This document shows, one piece after another, positions 10,145 through 19,386 of a stretch of DNA of 64,000 nt. The notes under the pieces are model-generated. The model ran no database searches, had not been told where the DNA came from, and worked only from the letters and a program-made list of their open reading frames with translations. This DNA is from an uncultured Bacteroidales bacterium. Its GTDB lineage: Bacteria > Bacteroidota > Bacteroidia > Bacteroidales > UBA932. Where the stretch lies: NCBI GenBank assembly GCA_944326325.1, contig CALVDQ010000001.1, positions 124,001 through 188,000 on the forward strand, in the 5' to 3' direction. Position numbers and translations under genes: made by a program. The first letter of the stretch is position 1. Each line of letters begins with the position of its first letter.

Positions 10145-10195
10145 TAGCATTCTGATGTTAATAAAATGTTAAAATATTATTGCAGAATAGCGTTA

Positions 10196-10227
10196 TTGAC
10201 ATATCAGTGATAATTTGATTACATTTG
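10196..10227 (+). promoter_or_regulatory. Candidate promoter of ksgA
   Basis: TTG at 10196-10198 is followed after 21 nt by TACATTTG at 10220-10227, a full match to the Bacteroidota -7 box TAnnTTTG. The predicted start is about 20 nt before the ATG at 10254. Confidence 0.6.
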
Positions 10228-10253
10228 CAGTCGCATACTGAAAATTCATTATC

Positions 10254-11099
10254 ATGCAGCAGGTACGGGCGAAAAAATCATTAGGACAGCATTTTCTTAC
10301 AGACCTTTCCGTAGCGAGACACATTGCGGAAAGCCTGCAGCCGGACGGTGCGGCACCGGAAACACCTTCCGATGTGCTGGAAATAGGTCCGGGAATGGGC
10401 GTATTGTCGCAATATCTGATGGAAAGAGAAGATATCGCCTTGAAAATGGTAGAAATAGACAGCGAATCCGTGGACTATCTTCTGTTGAATTTCCCTAAGG
10501 CAAGAGGATCCCTGATACAGGCGGATTTCCTGAAGCTCGACCTGCGCCGGTTCTTCAGGGGTGACTTCTGCATAATCGGAAATTTCCCATACAACATATC
10601 TTCCCAGATATTCTTCAGGATACTCGACCACAAGGACAATATCCCGCAGGTGGTGTGCATGATACAGAAAGAAGTAGCGGAAAGGATAGCCGAAAAACCC
10701 GGGACAAAGGTCTACGGCATACTCTCGGTCCTGCTGCAGGCCTGGTACGACATCGAATATCTGTTCACTGTCGGAGAAGGCGCCTTCAATCCCCCGCCGA
10801 AAGTGAAGTCGGCGGTAATCCGGCTCAGGAGGAACAGCCGCAGGGATCTCGGCTGCGACGAAGCCATGTTCAAGACCATCGTGAAGGCCGGCTTCAACCA
10901 GCGGAGGAAGACGCTCCGCAATTCTCTGAAGACGATAATTGACGAGAAGGCCGGTAAAGAAGGCTGGACCCCTGAAGAATACGCATCCTTCATTTCAGAT
11001 CCCGTGTTCGGACTCCGGCCGGAAAGGCTCGGAGTAGAGGATTTCATTTCGCTCACCGGAAAATTTTCGGATTCCGGAAAATTTTTACTAAACTTGTAA
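10254..11099 (+). CDS. ksgA: 16S rRNA (adenine(1518)-N(6)/adenine(1519)-N(6))-dimethyltransferase
   Basis: RsmA/KsgA dimethylates two adjacent adenines in the 3' terminal helix 45 of 16S rRNA during late 30S assembly. The 281-residue protein shows the family start (RAKKSLGQHFL, residues 5-15), SAM motif I (EIGPGMGVLS, 43-52), and the catalytic NFPY motif at 110-113. The C-terminal helical domain contains the FNQRRKTLRNSLK signature. Length fits the family. A good promoter precedes it. It is followed after 80 bp by thrA in the same direction, with no obvious terminator, so read-through into the amino-acid genes is possible. Confidence 0.97.
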   Translation: MQQVRAKKSLGQHFLTDLSVARHIAESLQPDGAAPETPSDVLEIGPGMGVLSQYLMEREDIALKMVEIDSESVDYLLLNFPKARGSLIQADFLKLDLRRFFRGDFCIIGNFPYNISSQIFFRILDHKDNIPQVVCMIQKEVAERIAEKPGTKVYGILSVLLQAWYDIEYLFTVGEGAFNPPPKVKSAVIRLRRNSRRDLGCDEAMFKTIVKAGFNQRRKTLRNSLKTIIDEKAGKEGWTPEEYASFISDPVFGLRPERLGVEDFISLTGKFSDSGKFLLNL

Positions 11100-11179
11100 G
11101 TTCCGGACCTGCGCCAGATGCTTCGGCGACAACGTAAAACCGGGAACATTATTTAAAACGGACAAAACAAATCTGCTCT

Positions 11180-13618
11180 ATGAGAGTCTTGAAATTCGGA
11201 GGTACATCCGTCGGTTCGGCCACGGGGCTCCTCCAGGCGAAAAACGTAATCGAATCATGCTCCGACGACATTATCGTTGTCGTTTCCGCCCTCGGAGGCA
11301 TAACCGACCAGCTGATCCAGACATCCAGGACGGCAGCCGCGGGTGACCTGTCCTATGAAAGGCAGCTGGAAGCCATATATGAACGTCATTTCAGGCAGGC
11401 GGAAGACACCGTGATTCCGGAAATGCTGCCGGAAGTCAAATCCCGCCTCGAGGATATGCTCGGGGAACTCTCCAACATCTTCAAGGGAGTATATCTCATA
11501 AAGGACCTCTCCGCCAAGACCTCCGACGCCATAGTCAGCTACGGGGAAAGGCTGTCCTCCGTAATCGTGCACGGGACCATAAGAAATTCGGTCCTGTACG
11601 ACTCCCGTGAATTCATAAAGACACGGCCGTATTTCAGCAAGCACATCGTGGATTTTGCAGAGACGGAAAAACTCGTCCTGCAGAAATTCGCCGAACTCCC
11701 TCACATAGCGATAGTCCCGGGCTTCATCAGTACCGATGCCGCCAACGGTGACGTGACAAACCTCGGCAGGGGAGGTTCCGACTATACGGCCTCCGTACTC
11801 GCCTCTGTCCTCAACGCCGACACCCTCGAGATATGGACAGATGTCGACGGATTCATGACCGCCGACCCGAAAATCATCAGCAACGCCTACACGATAGAAC
11901 ATCTCACTTTCGTGGAGGCAATGGAGCTGTGCAACTTCGGGGCTAAAGTCATCTACCCTCCGACAATATTCCCCGCCTACCACAAGAACATTCCCATTAA
12001 GATAAAGAATACCTTCAATCCGGCATCCCCAGGGACATTCATCACCAGGAATCCGGAAACAAGCGACCACAACCGTGCCATCAAAGGCATCTCATCCATA
12101 AACGACACCTGCCTCATAACGATACAGGGGCTCGGCATGGTCGGGGTCATCGGAGTGAACTACCGCATATTCAAGACCTTGGCAAAATCTGGCATAAGCG
12201 TCTTCCTTGTCTCCCAGGCCGCATCCGAAAACACGACATCCATCGGCGTGAGGAACGGGGACGCCGATCTTGCGGTACAGGTGCTTTCGGAAGAATTCGC
12301 CCAGGAAATCAGGATGGGCGAGATCAACCGCATCAAGCAGGAAAGGAACCTCGCCACTGTCGCAATAGTGGGCGAGAACATGAAACATACCCCCGGTATC
12401 GCCGGCAAGCTGTTCGGGACACTCGGAAGGAACGGTATCAACGTCATCGCCTGCGCGCAGGGAGCCTCCGAGACCAATATCTCGTTCGTTGTCTCCATCG
12501 ACAGCCTCAGAAAGGCAATGAACGTGATACATGATTCCTTCTTCCTTTCCGACTACCAGGTCCTGAACCTTTTCCTGGCGGGGACCGGTCTGGTGGGAAG
12601 CAACCTCATCGGCCAGATAAGGATGCAGCAGGAGAAACTGATGAAAGAGAAATCCCTGCAGATAAAGGTCATAGGAATAACAAATTCCCGGCACTGCATC
12701 ATAGACAGGGAGGGAATAGACCTCGACACTTACGTACAGAAACTTGAAAGCGCGGAAACCCCGGCTTCACCGGAGATTTTCCGGGACGAGATCCTCGGCA
12801 TGAACATGTTCAATTCCGTATTCGTGGACTGCACCGCCAGCGCGGAAGTAGCCGGAATCTACAAGAGCCTTCTCGAGCATAACGTCTCCGTAGTGGCAGC
12901 CAACAAGATTGCAGCCTCTTCGGAATACGGGAAATACCGGGAGCTGAAAGAGACGGCCCGCAAGCGAGGTGTAAAATATCTGTTCGAGACCAACGTGGGT
13001 GCCGGGCTTCCGATCATCAACACCATCAGCGACCTTATCAACAGCGGGGACAAGATCCTAAAGATAGAGGCCGTAGTTTCCGGTACACTTAACTTCATCT
13101 TCAACGAGATGAACGAAAAAGTCTCCTTCAGCCAGGCCATAAGGATGGCCAAGGAGGCAGGCTATGCCGAGCCGGACCCGAGGATAGACCTCAGCGGGAC
13201 GGACGTGATCCGCAAACTCGTCATACTGTCCCGGGAAGCCGGATACCGCGTTGAGCAGGACGACGTCCGGAAAAACCTCTTCATTCCCGAAAAATACTTC
13301 ACGGGCAGCCTGGACGAGTTCTGGGCCACCATATCCGAAATGGACGAAGATTTCGAAAGGAGGCGCAGAGTACTTGCCGCCGAAGGCAAATGCTGGAGGT
13401 TCATAGCCACCATGGACAACGGGGTCACGGAAGTCGGGCTTAAGGAAGTGGACAGGGAAAGCCCTTTCTACCAGCTTGCAGGCAGCAACAACGTCATACT
13501 GATCACTACGGAAAGGTACAAGGAATACCCGATGCAGATAAAAGGATACGGGGCCGGTGCCGGAGTGACGGCGGCGGGAGTGTTCGCCGATATCATAAGT
13601 ATCGCCAACATAAGATAA
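11180..13618 (+). CDS. thrA: Bifunctional aspartokinase / homoserine dehydrogenase
   Basis: This 812-residue fusion catalyses the first and third steps from aspartate towards threonine and methionine. The aspartokinase domain starts KFGGTSVGS (residues 5-13). Two ACT-type regulatory segments follow at about 310-460 (ITIQGLGMVGVIG; VAIVGENMKHTPG). The homoserine dehydrogenase domain begins near 465 with the dinucleotide-binding motif AGTGLVGSNL and continues through the substrate-binding region (FETNVGAGLPII). The length is close to that of E. coli ThrA. ACT domains imply threonine feedback. The next gene starts 6 bp after the stop, so this leads the threonine block. I found no leader peptide or attenuator in the 80 bp upstream. 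Confidence 0.97.
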   Translation: MRVLKFGGTSVGSATGLLQAKNVIESCSDDIIVVVSALGGITDQLIQTSRTAAAGDLSYERQLEAIYERHFRQAEDTVIPEMLPEVKSRLEDMLGELSNIFKGVYLIKDLSAKTSDAIVSYGERLSSVIVHGTIRNSVLYDSREFIKTRPYFSKHIVDFAETEKLVLQKFAELPHIAIVPGFISTDAANGDVTNLGRGGSDYTASVLASVLNADTLEIWTDVDGFMTADPKIISNAYTIEHLTFVEAMELCNFGAKVIYPPTIFPAYHKNIPIKIKNTFNPASPGTFITRNPETSDHNRAIKGISSINDTCLITIQGLGMVGVIGVNYRIFKTLAKSGISVFLVSQAASENTTSIGVRNGDADLAVQVLSEEFAQEIRMGEINRIKQERNLATVAIVGENMKHTPGIAGKLFGTLGRNGINVIACAQGASETNISFVVSIDSLRKAMNVIHDSFFLSDYQVLNLFLAGTGLVGSNLIGQIRMQQEKLMKEKSLQIKVIGITNSRHCIIDREGIDLDTYVQKLESAETPASPEIFRDEILGMNMFNSVFVDCTASAEVAGIYKSLLEHNVSVVAANKIAASSEYGKYRELKETARKRGVKYLFETNVGAGLPIINTISDLINSGDKILKIEAVVSGTLNFIFNEMNEKVSFSQAIRMAKEAGYAEPDPRIDLSGTDVIRKLVILSREAGYRVEQDDVRKNLFIPEKYFTGSLDEFWATISEMDEDFERRRRVLAAEGKCWRFIATMDNGVTEVGLKEVDRESPFYQLAGSNNVILITTERYKEYPMQIKGYGAGAGVTAAGVFADIISIANIR

Positions 13619-13624
13619 TACTCC

Positions 13625-14842
13625 ATGAAATACATTATAATATTAGGTGACGGGATGGCCGACGAGCCAATCCCGTCATTGGGCGGAAAGACACCGCTGC
13701 AGGCTGCCCGCAAGCCGGAAATGGACTGGCTTGCCGCCCACGGGAGAAACGGTCTTCTCGACACCATTCCGGAAGGCTTCGCCCCGGGCAGCGAAATTGC
13801 GAACCTTGCCATACTCGGATACGATCTGCAGGAAGTCTTTGAAGGACGGGGCTCTCTGGAGGCTGCAAGCATGGGTGTACCTATCGGAGACGGGGAAATG
13901 GCCATGAGGTGCAATCTCATTACGGTAGAGGACGGAAGGATAAAGAACCATTCCGGAGGACAGATCAGTTCCGGAGAGGCCGCAAAACTCATACACTTTC
14001 TGCAGGATGAGCTGGGAGGAGATGACGTGAATTTCTTCCCGGGAGTGTCCTACAGACATCTACTGAAAATGAAAGGAGGTGACAAGCATATCGTCACGAC
14101 ACCTCCGCATGACATAATAGGGGAAGACTACAGGAAATATCTTGTAAAACCTGGAAGAGAAGGCAGTGAAGCCACTGCCGAGCGGTTGAATTCCCTGATA
14201 CTCGAATCAATGGAATTACTTCCGGAACATCCGGTCAATATAGCCAGAGCCCGGGAAGGAAAGGACATCGCCAACAGCATCTGGCTGTGGTCTCCTGGCT
14301 ACCGTCCTAAAATGAAGACCCTTGCGGAACAGTTCCCCCAGATAAGAAAAGGCTCGGTAATCTCGGCCGTTGATCTGATAAAGGGGATAGGAGTCTATGC
14401 CGGGCTGCGCTCCATCGATGTGGAAGGGGCGACAGGCCTTTATGACACCAACTATGAAGGCAAGGCCCAGGCAGCCATCGAGGCACTCAGGACAGAGGAT
14501 TTCGTGTTCCTTCATATCGAAGCCAGCGACGAGGCCGGACATGACGGAGATCCGGACCTGAAGGTCAGGACAATACAATATCTGAACGACAGGATCGTGA
14601 AACCGGTGCTGGACGAGGTCAGGAAGTGGGACGAACCTGTATCAATTGCCGTGCTTCCAGACCATCCGACACCATGCGCAATACGGACACATACGGCCAG
14701 GCCGGTGCCGTTTACGATCTACAGGACAGGCTGCGATGGCGACTCGGTGGAAAGGTTCGACGAATTTTCGGCTGCCCGAGGAAGCTACGGAATGCTTTCC
14801 GGACGCCAGTTCATAGAAACTTTTCTCGGAAACGGTGAATGA
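13625..14842 (+). CDS. Phosphoglycerate-mutase-like alkaline phosphatase superfamily protein, candidate homoserine kinase
   Basis: The 405-residue protein belongs to the archaeal-type, cofactor-independent phosphoglycerate mutase (ApgM) superfamily. It shows the metal motif GDGMAD (8-13), a candidate nucleophile Ser56 in APGSEIANLAILGYD, and the metal-binding IEASDEAGHDGD and LPDHPTPCAIRTHTARPVPF segments. Relatives that sit between thrA and thrC are grouped as a proposed homoserine kinase (TIGR02535), since such genomes lack the GHMP-type ThrB. The position here, 6 bp after thrA and overlapping the region of the thrC start, supports that role: phosphorylation of homoserine before ThrC. A glycolytic mutase role remains possible. 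No thrB lies in this window. Confidence 0.85.
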   Translation: MKYIIILGDGMADEPIPSLGGKTPLQAARKPEMDWLAAHGRNGLLDTIPEGFAPGSEIANLAILGYDLQEVFEGRGSLEAASMGVPIGDGEMAMRCNLITVEDGRIKNHSGGQISSGEAAKLIHFLQDELGGDDVNFFPGVSYRHLLKMKGGDKHIVTTPPHDIIGEDYRKYLVKPGREGSEATAERLNSLILESMELLPEHPVNIARAREGKDIANSIWLWSPGYRPKMKTLAEQFPQIRKGSVISAVDLIKGIGVYAGLRSIDVEGATGLYDTNYEGKAQAAIEALRTEDFVFLHIEASDEAGHDGDPDLKVRTIQYLNDRIVKPVLDEVRKWDEPVSIAVLPDHPTPCAIRTHTARPVPFTIYRTGCDGDSVERFDEFSAARGSYGMLSGRQFIETFLGNGE

Positions 14843-14867
14843 TAACGGACAAGATAACGGAAATTCG

Positions 14868-16178
14868 ATGAAATACTACAGTACAAACGGAAAAGCCGGC
14901 AGTGTAACCCTCGCAGAGGCTGTGAAAAAGGGCCTGGCACCAGACAAGGGGCTGTATATGCCGGAACGGATCACAAGGCTGCCGGATGAATTTTTCGGCC
15001 GGATAGAGACAATGGATTTCCAATCCATTGCCACGACAGTTGCAAATGCGTTTTTCGGGGAAGACATTCCTTCGGAAGACCTGGAAAGGATAGTATGCGA
15101 CACCCTGAATTTCGACACGCCCGCAGTCAGGGTCAGGGACAATATTTACGCTCTCGAGCTGTTCCACGGCCCGACCCTGGCGTTCAAGGACGTAGGAGGG
15201 CGGTTCATGGCCAGGATGCTGTCGTATTTTATAAAGAAGGAAGACAGCAGGAAGAAAGTGACGGTGATTGTAGCCACATCCGGGGACACCGGGAGTGCCG
15301 TTGCCAACGGTTTTCTCGGCGTCGACGGCATTGACGTGATCGTGCTGTACCCGGAAGGCAAGGTGAGTGAAATACAGGAAAAGCAGTTCACCACACTGGG
15401 GCAAAACGTCACGGCCCTGGAGGTTTCCGGAAATTTCGATGACTGCCAGAGACTTGTAAAGACAGCCTTCCTGGATGAGGAACTGAACAGCCGGCTTACC
15501 CTGACATCCGCAAACTCAATAAATGTTGCAAGGTTCCTGCCCCAGGCCTTCTATTATTTCAACGCATACGCGCAGCTCCGGCGGCAGGGACTCGCTGAAA
15601 ACGTCGTATTCAGCGTACCGAGCGGGAATTTCGGGAACATCACCGCCGGGCTCATCGCGGCCCGCATGGGGTTGCCCGTAAAGAGATTCATCGCAGCCAA
15701 CAACCGCAATGACGTATTTCTGGAATATCTCCGCACCGGGAAATATACCCCGAGGCCGTCTGTCCAGACCATCGCCAATGCAATGGACGTTGGAGACCCG
15801 AGCAATTTCGCAAGAATCATGGACCTCTACGGGCATTCGGTGGAAGCTGTCAGAAAAGACATTTCCGGCTGCCGCTACACAGACGGGGATATCAGGGCGA
15901 CAATCGCAGCAGTCTACAGGGAGAGCGGATACATCCTTGACCCGCACGGAGCCTGCGGATATCAGGGGCTTGCCGACAGCATTGCACCGGGAGAGACCGG
16001 TATCTTCCTGGAGACAGCCCATCCTGCCAAATTCAAGGATACCGTAGAAGATATCCTCAAGATGGAAATAGAGATTCCGGAAAGGCTGCAGGATTTCATG
16101 AAGAGGGAGAAAAAGTCGATAAAGATATCTGCCGGTTTCGGTGATTTCAAGGAATACCTGGAAAGCCGGGATATCTGA
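14868..16178 (+). CDS. thrC: Threonine synthase
   Basis: ThrC converts O-phosphohomoserine to threonine with pyridoxal phosphate. The 436-residue protein starts MKYYSTNGKAGSVTLAEAV, the normal family start; a GTG at 14835 overlapping the previous stop would add 11 residues with no family match, so ATG 14868 is preferred. The PLP lysine is Lys107 in HGPTLAFKDVG, and the phosphate-binding SGDTGSAV loop follows. It closes the threonine block (thrA, candidate homoserine kinase, thrC) and is followed 13 bp later by proC in the same direction. Confidence 0.97.
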   Translation: MKYYSTNGKAGSVTLAEAVKKGLAPDKGLYMPERITRLPDEFFGRIETMDFQSIATTVANAFFGEDIPSEDLERIVCDTLNFDTPAVRVRDNIYALELFHGPTLAFKDVGGRFMARMLSYFIKKEDSRKKVTVIVATSGDTGSAVANGFLGVDGIDVIVLYPEGKVSEIQEKQFTTLGQNVTALEVSGNFDDCQRLVKTAFLDEELNSRLTLTSANSINVARFLPQAFYYFNAYAQLRRQGLAENVVFSVPSGNFGNITAGLIAARMGLPVKRFIAANNRNDVFLEYLRTGKYTPRPSVQTIANAMDVGDPSNFARIMDLYGHSVEAVRKDISGCRYTDGDIRATIAAVYRESGYILDPHGACGYQGLADSIAPGETGIFLETAHPAKFKDTVEDILKMEIEIPERLQDFMKREKKSIKISAGFGDFKEYLESRDI

Positions 16179-16191
16179 AAAATCTGATAGA

Positions 16192-16983
16192 ATGCGAAAA
16201 ATAAACAGGATATCCATCATAGGTGCCGGGAACATGGGCGGAGCCATTGCCGGAGGCCTGTTCCGCAATCCGGATTTTCCGTCCGGAGGGATCACCGTCA
16301 CCGCACGGACACAGTCCACATTGGACAGGATGAAAGCGGCATACCCGGAAATATCCGTCACAACAGACAACCCTGCGGCAGTCTCAGGGGCTGATCTTGT
16401 GATCATAGCGGTCAAGCCCTGGCAGATAAAGGAAGTCATAGAGGAAATCAGCCCTGCGGCAGACTGCGGAAGGTGCACGGTCGCTTCGGTCGTGGCCGGT
16501 GTCAGCTTTGCGGAACTCAGGCAGATGTTCACTGTGGCTCCCGCACTGCTCCGGATAATCCCCAATACCGCCATTGCTCTCGGGAAAAGCACCACATTTA
16601 TCGCCCGGGACAGGGTGGACAACGAGACCGCGGAGGAAATAGCCGGCCTCTTCAGGGCCATGGGCGAAGTCGTGGAAATTCCGGAAGAAATGATGCCGGC
16701 AGGTACGGCCCTGGCCTCCTGCGGGATAGCGTACGCCTTGAAATATATGGACGCTGCCATCAAAGGCGGGATAGAAACAGGCTTCGGGGCTGAAGAAGCA
16801 CGAAGGATAGTCATGAAGACCATGGAAGGTGCATTGGCCCTGATGGAAACCAACGGGACCATGCCGCAGACCGAAATAGACAAGGTCACGACTCCGGGAG
16901 GATACACCTTCAGGGGGCTGGAAGCAATGGAAGGACACGGATTCTCGGATGCTGTCCTGCAAGGCCTTCTGCACAGCATGTAG
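16192..16983 (+). CDS. proC: Pyrroline-5-carboxylate reductase
   Basis: ProC makes the last step of proline synthesis, reducing pyrroline-5-carboxylate with NAD(P)H. The 263-residue protein begins MRKINRISIIGAGNMGGAI, a Rossmann motif at the very N-terminus, and contains the conserved PNTA(I) segment and the C-terminal VTTPGGYTFRGLEAME family signature (residues around 225-240). An earlier in-frame ATG at 16141 lies within thrC and adds non-family sequence, so 16192 is the start. It links the threonine block to proB and proA; the proB start is 43 bp downstream. Confidence 0.96.
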   Translation: MRKINRISIIGAGNMGGAIAGGLFRNPDFPSGGITVTARTQSTLDRMKAAYPEISVTTDNPAAVSGADLVIIAVKPWQIKEVIEEISPAADCGRCTVASVVAGVSFAELRQMFTVAPALLRIIPNTAIALGKSTTFIARDRVDNETAEEIAGLFRAMGEVVEIPEEMMPAGTALASCGIAYALKYMDAAIKGGIETGFGAEEARRIVMKTMEGALALMETNGTMPQTEIDKVTTPGGYTFRGLEAMEGHGFSDAVLQGLLHSM

Positions 16984-17026
16984 CCGAGGGAAAGACTTAT
17001 TGCTTACAAATCCATAAGAAAAGACC

Positions 17027-18127
17027 ATGCAGGCAAGATACAGAAGAGCAGTAGTAAAGGTAGGCAGCAATGTCCTGACAAGAGGAGACGGGACCCTCGA
17101 CGTTGCCGTCATGGAAGGCATCGTGGACCAGCTGGCCGGGATGATGAAACTCGGAATGGAAATAATCCTCGTATCATCGGGAGCCGTAGCATCCGGCAAG
17201 GCCTTGATTTCCAGCCACAGGAAACTTGACGCTGTCTCGGCGAGACAGCTTTATTCCTCGATAGGCCAGGTCCGGCTGATAAACAGCTACTGCGAACTTT
17301 TCGCCAGGCACGGCATCGTCTGCGGACAGGTCCTGACCACCAAGGAAAGCCTTTCCACCCGCGACCATTACCTCAACCAGATGAACTGCATGAATACGAT
17401 GCTTGAGAACGGGGTGATACCGGTAGTCAACGAAAACGACACCATCTCGGTCACCGAACTCATGTTCACGGACAACGACGAACTTTCCGGCCTGGTGGCA
17501 TCCATGATGAATGCGGAATGTCTTGTGATACTGAGCAATGTAGCCGGCATATACGACGGTCCGCCGCAGGATCCGTCCTCGTCTGTCATCCCTGAGATAA
17601 GGCCAGGCGATGATGTCTCCGGATTCATAGATCCGGGGAAGAAATCATCGTTCGGGCGAGGTGGGATGCTGACAAAATACAGAATAGCGGCCAAAGTGGC
17701 GGACGAGGGCATAGAAGTGGCGATAGCGGACGGTAAAAAGGAGGGGATACTGACGGATATCCTTTCGGACAGTCCCCGGGCAGATATGAGATATACCCGT
17801 TTTCTTCCGTCAGAAAAGCCTATCTCGCATGTCAAGAAATGGATTGCCCATTCCGACGGTTTCGCCAAGGGGGAAATCCACATCAACGAGGGGGCATACC
17901 GGGCACTCACCGGAGACCGGGCCTCAAGTCTTCTTCCGGTGGGAGTGACCTCGGTGAAAGGCGAGTTCGAGAAAGGGGACATCGTCAGGATAATGGCTCC
18001 GGACGGACACGCGGTCGGAGTCGGGAAGGTCTCGGCAGGCAGCGTAAGGGCGGCTGAAAGTATCGGACAGAAAGGAAAGAGACCACTCATACATTATGAC
18101 TATCTTTACATCGACATTTCAGAATGA
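17027..18127 (+). CDS. proB: Glutamate 5-kinase with PUA domain
   Basis: ProB phosphorylates glutamate to gamma-glutamyl phosphate, the first step of proline synthesis. The 366-residue protein has the amino-acid kinase fold: [14 protein letters not shown] near the N-terminus, the [11 protein letters not shown] loop, and [19 protein letters not shown]. The last 95 residues (from about [19 protein letters not shown]) form a PUA domain, as in the long form of the enzyme. The stop overlaps the proA start by four bases (ATGA at 18124-18127), the usual sign of coupled translation of these two enzymes, which pass a labile intermediate. Confidence 0.97.
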   Translation: MQARYRRAVVKVGSNVLTRGDGTLDVAVMEGIVDQLAGMMKLGMEIILVSSGAVASGKALISSHRKLDAVSARQLYSSIGQVRLINSYCELFARHGIVCGQVLTTKESLSTRDHYLNQMNCMNTMLENGVIPVVNENDTISVTELMFTDNDELSGLVASMMNAECLVILSNVAGIYDGPPQDPSSSVIPEIRPGDDVSGFIDPGKKSSFGRGGMLTKYRIAAKVADEGIEVAIADGKKEGILTDILSDSPRADMRYTRFLPSEKPISHVKKWIAHSDGFAKGEIHINEGAYRALTGDRASSLLPVGVTSVKGEFEKGDIVRIMAPDGHAVGVGKVSAGSVRAAESIGQKGKRPLIHYDYLYIDISE

Positions 18128-19386
18128 CTTCAGATATGGACTATAAAGCATTGTTCGGCGCAGTCAGGGAAGCCGCCGCGGAACTTTCGATGACAGACGA
18201 CGAAAGGATCAGCGACCTGCTGCTCGGAATAGCGGACGAAATAGGGGACCACACGGAGGAAATCCTCGAAGCCAATGCCATGGACCTCGGCAAGATGTCC
18301 CCGGACGACCCGATGTACGACAGGCTGAGACTTGATTCCGCAAGACTGGCGGGAATAGCCTCGGATATGCGTAATGTCGCCGCCCTCCCCTCTCCTTCCG
18401 GACGGGTCCTGAGCGAAACCGTCAGACCTAACGGAATGACGATAAAGAAGATAAGCGTACCCTTCGGTATCATAGGAATAATCTACGAAGCCCGCCCGAA
18501 CGTAAGCTTCGATGTCTTCTCCCTCTGTATCAAGTCAGGCAACGCCTGCATTCTGAAAGGCGGTAGCGACGCATACGAATCCAACAGGGCGATTGTCTCC
18601 CTGATCCGTTCCGTCCTTGGAAAATACGGGTTCAACGAGAATACAGTGGCACTTCTCCCCGCAGGAAGGGAAGCTACGGCCGCCCTGCTCGGAGCCGTGG
18701 GCGATGTGGATCTGGTGATTCCGCGCGGCAGCAAGGGACTCATCGACTTCGTCAGGCAGAACGCACGGGTTCCCGTCATCGAGACCGGAGCAGGCATCTG
18801 CCACACCTATTTCGACAAGGACGGAGACCTCGGCAAAGGTGCGTCCATAGTGAACAATGCAAAGACCAGGAGAGTGAGCGTATGCAATGCCCTGGACTGC
18901 CTGATTGTCCACAAAGACAGGCTTTTCGACCTGGCCGGGCTGTGCAGCGGGCTCAGTGAATCAAATGTTGTGATCTATGCAGACGAAGCAGCCTATGCGG
19001 CCCTGGACGGAAACTATCCGGCAGAATTGCTGGAGCACGCCGACAGCTGCAGTTTCGGTACGGAATTCCTGTCATACAGGATGGCCATAAAGACGGTGGA
19101 CAGCCTTGAGGAAGCTCTCGGGCATATCGCCAGATATTCTTCCAGACACAGCGAAGCCATCATTTCCGAAAACAGGGAAACCATAGACCTGTTCCTGAAG
19201 CAGGTAGATGCAGCCTGCGTGTACGCAAACGTGTCCACGGCCTTCACCGACGGGGCCCAGTTCGGCTTCGGCGCGGAAATAGGCATCAGCACCCAGAAGC
19301 TCCACGCCCGCGGTCCGATGGCCCTTCCGGAACTGAACACCTACAAATATGTCATTACCGGTGACGGTCAGATCCGCCCCCGATAG
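18124..19386 (+). CDS. proA: Glutamate-5-semialdehyde dehydrogenase (gamma-glutamyl phosphate reductase)
   Basis: ProA reduces gamma-glutamyl phosphate to glutamate semialdehyde with NADPH. The 420-residue protein contains the ALDH-like cofactor region ([16 protein letters not shown]), the [11 protein letters not shown] segment and the catalytic-cysteine region ([13 protein letters not shown]). It ends with the typical QLHARGPM-type sequence ([21 protein letters not shown]). It overlaps proB by four bases. Its last 32 bp overlap, tail to tail, the end of the beta-barrel gene on the other strand, so the two transcripts have complementary 3' ends. Confidence 0.97.
   Translation: MTSDMDYKALFGAVREAAAELSMTDDERISDLLLGIADEIGDHTEEILEANAMDLGKMSPDDPMYDRLRLDSARLAGIASDMRNVAALPSPSGRVLSETVRPNGMTIKKISVPFGIIGIIYEARPNVSFDVFSLCIKSGNACILKGGSDAYESNRAIVSLIRSVLGKYGFNENTVALLPAGREATAALLGAVGDVDLVIPRGSKGLIDFVRQNARVPVIETGAGICHTYFDKDGDLGKGASIVNNAKTRRVSVCNALDCLIVHKDRLFDLAGLCSGLSESNVVIYADEAAYAALDGNYPAELLEHADSCSFGTEFLSYRMAIKTVDSLEEALGHIARYSSRHSEAIISENRETIDLFLKQVDAACVYANVSTAFTDGAQFGFGAEIGISTQKLHARGPMALPELNTYKYVITGDGQIRPR

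Noticed and set aside
11100..11179. Threonine attenuator or leader peptide before thrA
   Set aside because: I looked for Thr-rich codons and a terminator hairpin and found neither in the 80 bp.
15516..16979. 487-codon open frame on the minus strand
   Set aside because: It lies fully antisense to thrC and proC, both of which have complete family motifs. The frame is a by-product of GC-rich codon use and the protein has no recognisable features.
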